NCBI RefSeq assembly: GCF_000971985.1
Contig: NZ_KQ040799.1
Span: forward strand, 62,001-126,000
DNA: 64,000 nt
Direction: 5' to 3'
From: Paenibacillus dauci
GTDB taxonomy: Bacteria; Bacillota; Bacilli; Paenibacillales; Paenibacillaceae
Position numbers and translations under genes: made by a program. Below, one piece after another: positions 60,088-64,000 of this stretch. How positions within the stretch are numbered: the stretch's first letter is position 1; every line of letters begins with the position of its first letter. The notes beneath the pieces were generated by a model. It was not told where the DNA came from. It made no database searches and saw only the letters and a program-made list of their open reading frames with translations.

Positions 60088-61338
60088 TTATTTCCGTACG
60101 ACTTTGTAGCCTTTATTCTCCAGCAGTTGAACAATTCCCTGCTCTCCCAGATAGTGACCTGCGCCAACCACGATGAAGTATTCTTCCTTTTTACCGTTTT
60201 TGAGATATCCGTCAATTTTATTCACCATTCCGATATTGCGGTCAGTCAGCATAGCCTTGTTGTACTCTGCATTATCGGACATACTGTTGGTGAACTCCAG
60301 GAGTGCCTGATCATTGCCGGTTTTCCACATGTCTGCCATTTGATCCATGGCTGTATCCATTTGATCGTAGCTGTCCAGCGCAGTATTGAGATTTTTCTCT
60401 TGTAGTTCTTTGGAGAAGTTATTGAACATGCTCAGCTGGGACTCATAGCTTTCCAGCTCAACAACTGGAATCTTGCGTTCTACGGCTTTCTGGATAAAAT
60501 ACAGATCAATACCGGCAGAGGCTTCATAACCAGCTTCCATCGGTTTGAGGGTACCGATCATTACTTCAGCGACCCATGGTTTGAAAGGATCCAGTGCATC
60601 CCGTTTCATTTTGTTTTTCTCCAGCACATCACCGAGCTTGGTGTACGTCTCGCTGGAAATATGATCTTTGAGCGTGCTGCCATCCTGGTACATCCCCAGC
60701 TGCATAATCAGCTTCTGCTGCTCTTCGCCAGCCGCTTTGCTGATATCTACTTCTACCCCCAGATGATCTGCTTTGGCAAAGGCTTCTTCATATTCTTCAC
60801 GCAGTGGATAAAAGCTTTTATCCGCCAGATGCATAGAACCGACCAGGTAGACCGTATTGCCGTTACTTTGTACTTCCCACATAAACCCGCGGCCTGCTTG
60901 TGAAACTTCAGCTGCCGGAGCGGTCGTCGTACCTGCATCGATACTTGCAGATACCAGCTGTACCGTACGAGTCCGGGCATCCCAGTGAACACTATAACCT
61001 GCTGCATCACCGATAATCCGAACAGGCACATAGGTAACACCGTTGATCTCGGTTAGTTTACTCTGCAGGGTAATACTTTTGCCATTCACCACTACAGTAA
61101 TACTGTCTGCTGTCGCTCCCTTCAGCTCTGTATCCATTGCCTTCAGTGTAGAGCGAAGTGGTACCAGGGTAGTCTTGTCACTGATTACCGGTGCGCCTGT
61201 ACCATAATCTACTTTTTGCTCGTCTACTTTGACACTAGCCGGCTGCGGCGCAGCCATAGCGGGTGCAGAAGCAGCGGTCAGCAGACTGGCGGATACGGTA
61301 AGGGACAAAAGCATTTTTCTCCAGAGTTTCATTTGCAT
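60088..61338 (-). CDS. TraB/GumN-family protein with copper-amine-oxidase-like N-domain, paralogue B
   Basis: The same architecture as paralogue A: signal peptide (cleavage near AMA-AP) and copper-amine-oxidase-N-like domain (VKVDEQKVDYGTGAPVISDKTTLVPLRSTLKAMD, GVTYVPVRIIGDAAGYSVHWDARTRTVQL). A shorter linker leads to the TraB domain, with GFMWEVQSNGNTVYLVGSMHLADKSFYPL, DLYFIQKAVERKIPVVELESYESQL and VVGAGHYLGEQGIVQLLENKGYKV. Metal-site residues are conserved in both. 416 aa. ATG at 61338 with AAGGAG nine bases upstream. The pair looks like a gene duplication with the M23 gene caught between. Substrate unknown. Confidence 0.85.
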   Translation of the reverse strand: MQMKLWRKMLLSLTVSASLLTAASAPAMAAPQPASVKVDEQKVDYGTGAPVISDKTTLVPLRSTLKAMDTELKGATADSITVVVNGKSITLQSKLTEINGVTYVPVRIIGDAAGYSVHWDARTRTVQLVSASIDAGTTTAPAAEVSQAGRGFMWEVQSNGNTVYLVGSMHLADKSFYPLREEYEEAFAKADHLGVEVDISKAAGEEQQKLIMQLGMYQDGSTLKDHISSETYTKLGDVLEKNKMKRDALDPFKPWVAEVMIGTLKPMEAGYEASAGIDLYFIQKAVERKIPVVELESYESQLSMFNNFSKELQEKNLNTALDSYDQMDTAMDQMADMWKTGNDQALLEFTNSMSDNAEYNKAMLTDRNIGMVNKIDGYLKNGKKEEYFIVVGAGHYLGEQGIVQLLENKGYKVVRK

Positions 61339-61499
61339 GGGTGATTTCTCCTTTGAGAGTGGGATGACAGGATGAATGGCTGAAGCTTATCGTGGAGTCT
61401 GGTTAGATAAAACGGCCTGTTCACCTGCGGAATAGTACGGCGTGACAACAAGATGAAATATAGATACCTAGTGGCTGGTCATACGATGATTGCTTCTTT

Positions 61500-62846
61500 T
61501 TATATCTTGTAGGCTTTCATCGCTTTGCGGATTTCTTTCCAGCTTGGACGCTTGCCATACATCAGTACACCGGTACGATAAATCTTGGCGGACAACCATC
61601 CAAATATGAAGATGGCAATCACCAGAATAATGAGCGAAATGGTTAGCTCCCACCATGGCATATTGCCAAGCCCGATCCGCACAATCGCTGTTGTTGGTGA
61701 GAAGAATGGGATATAGGAGGAAATCTTCATCAGCATCGAATCCGGATTGGTCATACTGAAGATGCCGATATAAAAAGCTGCCAGCGTCAATACGGTCAAA
61801 AGGGAAACTGCCTGTCCCAGATCTTCTGTACGGCTGACAATCGATCCCACAGCCGCATACAGTGTAGAGTACAGGAAATAGCCCAATACATAATAGACAA
61901 GACCTAGTACAGCTACTTCCCATGACAGATTGCTGATGTGAATATCAAATTGCGCCAGCACCTGCTGATAGTAAGGCAGCATAAGATGGACGATAAAGAC
62001 AATGGCATACAGTCCCATCTGTGTCAGTCCTACCAGGAAAATGCCGATGATCTTGCCGAACATCTGTGTTAGCGGCGACACACTGGTAATCAGAATCTCC
62101 ATCACTCTTGAACTTTTCTCCGCTGTAATCTCCGACGCGATCATATTCCCGGTCATCGTCAGGGAAATAAAGAACAGAATCAGCAGCAGATAGACCAGTA
62201 TATAATTTTCCATGGTCAGCGCGCCCGACTTGCTATCTGTGCCTTTCATATCATCCAGCGCAACACGTGTCAGACTGACCGGCGTGCCGATTTCATTCAG
62301 CTGGGCTTCTGTCAATTGTCCGCTGGTGACCGAACGAACCTTGGCTGTCTGCGCTGCGGCCTGCAGCATAGCCTGAACACCCGCGTTATTTTTCTCGCTG
62401 ACATAGGTGATGGAAGGGAATGTCTCTCCAGCCGCCGGCTTTTGCAGCTGCAGATACCCATCCAGCTTGCCGGCTTCGATCTGCTGGCGCAGCTTCGCGG
62501 CATCTGTCGGTTCCGCCTCCCATTCGATCCGGGTTACCCCTGTTCCTCTGAGTGCGTTCACTTCTGCGGCCCCTGCATTACCGGTATTGTTGGCAGCTGC
62601 CGGTTTCGTTGCAGCTGTTTTGTCCGCGGCTTCCTTGATCTGCTCGGCGATCTGCTGATACGATCCGCTTGCGATACCAATACGAACCAGATCTTTGTCC
62701 GACTGTCCGGAGAATAACTGGATAAAATAAGGAATATTCAGGCCTACGACCAACAGCATCAGCAGCACAAGCGTCGTCCAGCGAAAAGACTTGGTCTTGG
62801 TTTTGTTTCGATAGGTAAATCCAATAACTGCACCTAATTTATTCAT
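61500..62846 (-). CDS. ABC-2-type permease (NatB/YhaP-like)
   Basis: The permease of a two-gene exporter. One N-terminal helix (WTTLVLLMLLVVGLNIPYFI) leads to an extracytoplasmic domain of about 150 residues with an Ala/Gly/Asn-rich patch, then six transmembrane segments. The latter begin YILVYLLLILFFISLTMTGNMIASEITAEKSSRVMEILITSVSPLTQMFGKIIGIFLVGLTQMG, typical of NatB/YhaP/ABC-2 permeases. In Bacillus NatAB exports sodium; other members export peptides or confer resistance. I chose ATG 62846, which overlaps the end of the ATPase gene by eight bases; the frame could start at 62879. 448 aa. Confidence 0.85.
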   Translation of the reverse strand: MNKLGAVIGFTYRNKTKTKSFRWTTLVLLMLLVVGLNIPYFIQLFSGQSDKDLVRIGIASGSYQQIAEQIKEAADKTAATKPAAANNTGNAGAAEVNALRGTGVTRIEWEAEPTDAAKLRQQIEAGKLDGYLQLQKPAAGETFPSITYVSEKNNAGVQAMLQAAAQTAKVRSVTSGQLTEAQLNEIGTPVSLTRVALDDMKGTDSKSGALTMENYILVYLLLILFFISLTMTGNMIASEITAEKSSRVMEILITSVSPLTQMFGKIIGIFLVGLTQMGLYAIVFIVHLMLPYYQQVLAQFDIHISNLSWEVAVLGLVYYVLGYFLYSTLYAAVGSIVSRTEDLGQAVSLLTVLTLAAFYIGIFSMTNPDSMLMKISSYIPFFSPTTAIVRIGLGNMPWWELTISLIILVIAIFIFGWLSAKIYRTGVLMYGKRPSWKEIRKAMKAYKI

Positions 62847-63744
62847 GAGAGGATCCCACCACCTTAATGAAGATTTCATTCAGCGTCGGTTCTTTGACCT
62901 CAAATTGGTCGACAGCTCCTTGCGACATGGCCAGCTGCAGAATCTGCTGGGCTGCCTGCTCCTGTTCGATCCGGATCATGTAACGTCCATTGTCCTGACG
63001 CACCACTTCGGTGACTCCTTCGATCGTGTCCAGACCCTGAATTTCGCTGGCAGTCCGCAGCACAACCTTTTCCCGGGGATAGCTGTTCTTGATCTCATTC
63101 AGATCTCCCTGCAGCACCGGCTTGGAGCGGCGCAGGACAGTAATATGACGGCACAACTCCTCGACATGCTCCATCCGGTGGGTGGAGAACAAGATCGCCG
63201 TCCCTTCCTTGCGCAGCTCCAGCACGACCTGTTTGAGCATCTCTACATTGACCGGGTCCAGCCCGCTGAATGCCTCATCCAGAATCAGAATCTTCGGCCG
63301 GTGAATAACAGCAGCGACAAAGCCCATTTTTTGCTGATTGCCCTTGGATAGTTCTTCGATCCGCTTCTCCCGGTATTCCATCGCATCAAAGCGTTGCAGC
63401 CAGTAATCCAGACTCTGGCGCGCATCGGTAGCTTTCATACCGCGTAGCTGAGCCAGATACAGCATCTGATCACTTATTTTGACCTTCGGATACAGTCCCC
63501 GTTCTTCGGGCAAATATCCCATCATCGCCTGCAGCTCGGTCCGGTAGGGCTGTCCGTGATAGCGAATACTGCCTTCATCCGGATGAATCAGTCCCAGCAC
63601 CATGCGCATCGTTGTTGTTTTGCCTGCCCCATTGGCTCCCAATAGTCCGTAGATCTCGCCTTCTTCCACTTGCAGTGACAAATGGTCTACAGCGGTATGA
63701 CCGGCATATTGTTTGACAATTTGGTCCAGCATTAACGGATTCAT
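62839..63744 (-). CDS. ABC transporter ATP-binding protein (NatA/YhaQ-like)
   Basis: Walker A LLGANGAGKTT (about residue 35), Q-loop YLPEERGLYPK, signature LSKGNQQKMGF, Walker B ILILDEAFSGLDP and H-loop STHRMEH are all intact. The C-terminal DUF4162-type domain (REKVVLRTASEIQGLDTIEGVTEVV, EPTLNEIFIKVVG) is characteristic of ATPases paired with NatB-like permeases. 301 aa. It is coupled to the permease downstream by overlap, and its own ATG overlaps the stop of the partial gene upstream (ATGA), so all three form one operon. Confidence 0.93.
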   Translation of the reverse strand: MNPLMLDQIVKQYAGHTAVDHLSLQVEEGEIYGLLGANGAGKTTTMRMVLGLIHPDEGSIRYHGQPYRTELQAMMGYLPEERGLYPKVKISDQMLYLAQLRGMKATDARQSLDYWLQRFDAMEYREKRIEELSKGNQQKMGFVAAVIHRPKILILDEAFSGLDPVNVEMLKQVVLELRKEGTAILFSTHRMEHVEELCRHITVLRRSKPVLQGDLNEIKNSYPREKVVLRTASEIQGLDTIEGVTEVVRQDNGRYMIRIEQEQAAQQILQLAMSQGAVDQFEVKEPTLNEIFIKVVGSSHE

Positions 63745-64000
63745 AAACGTGCCTCCCTGTCTGTTTTCAGATGATGATCCTTAACCCAGCAGGACAGAAG
63801 TTCTTCCCATTCCAGTCCGTGTACCTGAGTGGTAATGCCGCTCTCCTCCGCAGTCTGCTGGAGAATCTGCGCATCTGCTGTCAGGATGCGAACCGAACCA
63901 TCCGGCTTATCATCCCATTCGATAATACCTGGGCACTCCCTCAGCCAGTTCAGCGTCTGTATATCCTGTACAGGATTGATCCATACTTCCTTCCACTGCT
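63741..64000 (-). CDS. C-terminal part of an unidentified protein, cut by the window edge
   Basis: The minus-strand frame is open from the right edge to a TGA at 63741-63743, which overlaps the ATPase start. The visible 85 residues (QDIQTLNWLRECPGIIEW, VRILTADAQILQQTAEESGITTQVHGLEWEELLSCWVKDHH) resemble the C-terminal regulatory tail of an ABC ATPase, but no conserved motif is seen. It may be the ATPase of a second ABC unit in the same operon. No firm identification. Confidence 0.6.
   Translation of the reverse strand, partial: QWKEVWINPVQDIQTLNWLRECPGIIEWDDKPDGSVRILTADAQILQQTAEESGITTQVHGLEWEELLSCWVKDHHLKTDREARL

Noticed and set aside
1-64000. tRNA, rRNA, CRISPR array, insertion sequence or prophage
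   Set aside because: No cloverleaf with CCA-type end, no regularly spaced repeats, no transposase, integrase or phage structural genes were found on either strand.

Overview
The window looks like a chromosomal segment from a Paenibacillus-type member of the Bacillales. The support is the moderate GC content, strong AGGAGG-type ribosome binding sites, dense intrinsic terminators and orthologues of Bacillus genes (acnA/citB, lipL, murQ/amiE, folE, yneF, queG, sodA, mutY, acpS, nadE, bacilliredoxin, YkoEDC-type ECF transporter, pepF). It also carries a pectin-fragment lyase and several large secreted proteins, as expected of a soil or plant-associated species. I saw no tRNA, rRNA, CRISPR array, prophage or insertion sequence. 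Almost all genes are intact. Exceptions are the two genes cut by the window edges and one truncated murR-like remnant.

Layout. 1-7.2 kb: tail of an ABC ATPase, aconitase acnA with a rich promoter, a TIMP-like secreted protein, an IclR regulator, a membrane-anchored alpha/beta hydrolase and a small zinc-ribbon protein. 7.3-15 kb: an SDR, then a tight minus-strand cluster (FabH-like ketosynthase, ATP-grasp ligase, OleD-like reductase, metallo-beta-lactamase-fold hydrolase, F390-synthetase-like adenylating enzyme), preceded by lipL. 15.2-19.1 kb: peptidoglycan recycling (murQ, murK-like kinase, amiE-like amidase, murR remnant). 19-32.7 kb: mostly single housekeeping genes on the minus strand, ending in a PAS histidine kinase. 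32.9-41.9 kb: an HI0933-family flavoprotein, a GDPD, a striking cluster of DnaA boxes, a MarR regulator and an ECF vitamin transporter with a BirA-like operator. 42-52 kb: pepF, nitroreductase, lipoprotein, luciferase-like oxidoreductase, a giant LPXTG adhesin and a disulfide-reductase-like flavoprotein. 52.7-64 kb: cell-surface functions: three paralogous secreted proteins around a ROK regulator, lipoproteins, two TraB/GumN paralogues flanking an M23 peptidase, and a NatAB-type ABC exporter.

Best candidates for something new: (i) the five-gene ketosynthase/ATP-grasp/reductase/hydrolase/adenylase operon at 8.3-14.0 kb, which reads like a small biosynthetic pathway with an unknown product; (ii) nine DnaA-box-like sites in one orientation in about 345 bp at 36.3-36.6 kb, far from any dnaA/dnaN gene in view; (iii) an ECF transporter of the YkoE type whose S-component promoter is overlapped by a perfect BirA-type operator instead of a TPP riboswitch; (iv) a family of three small secreted helical proteins. 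All functional assignments come from reading motifs; no database search was run.
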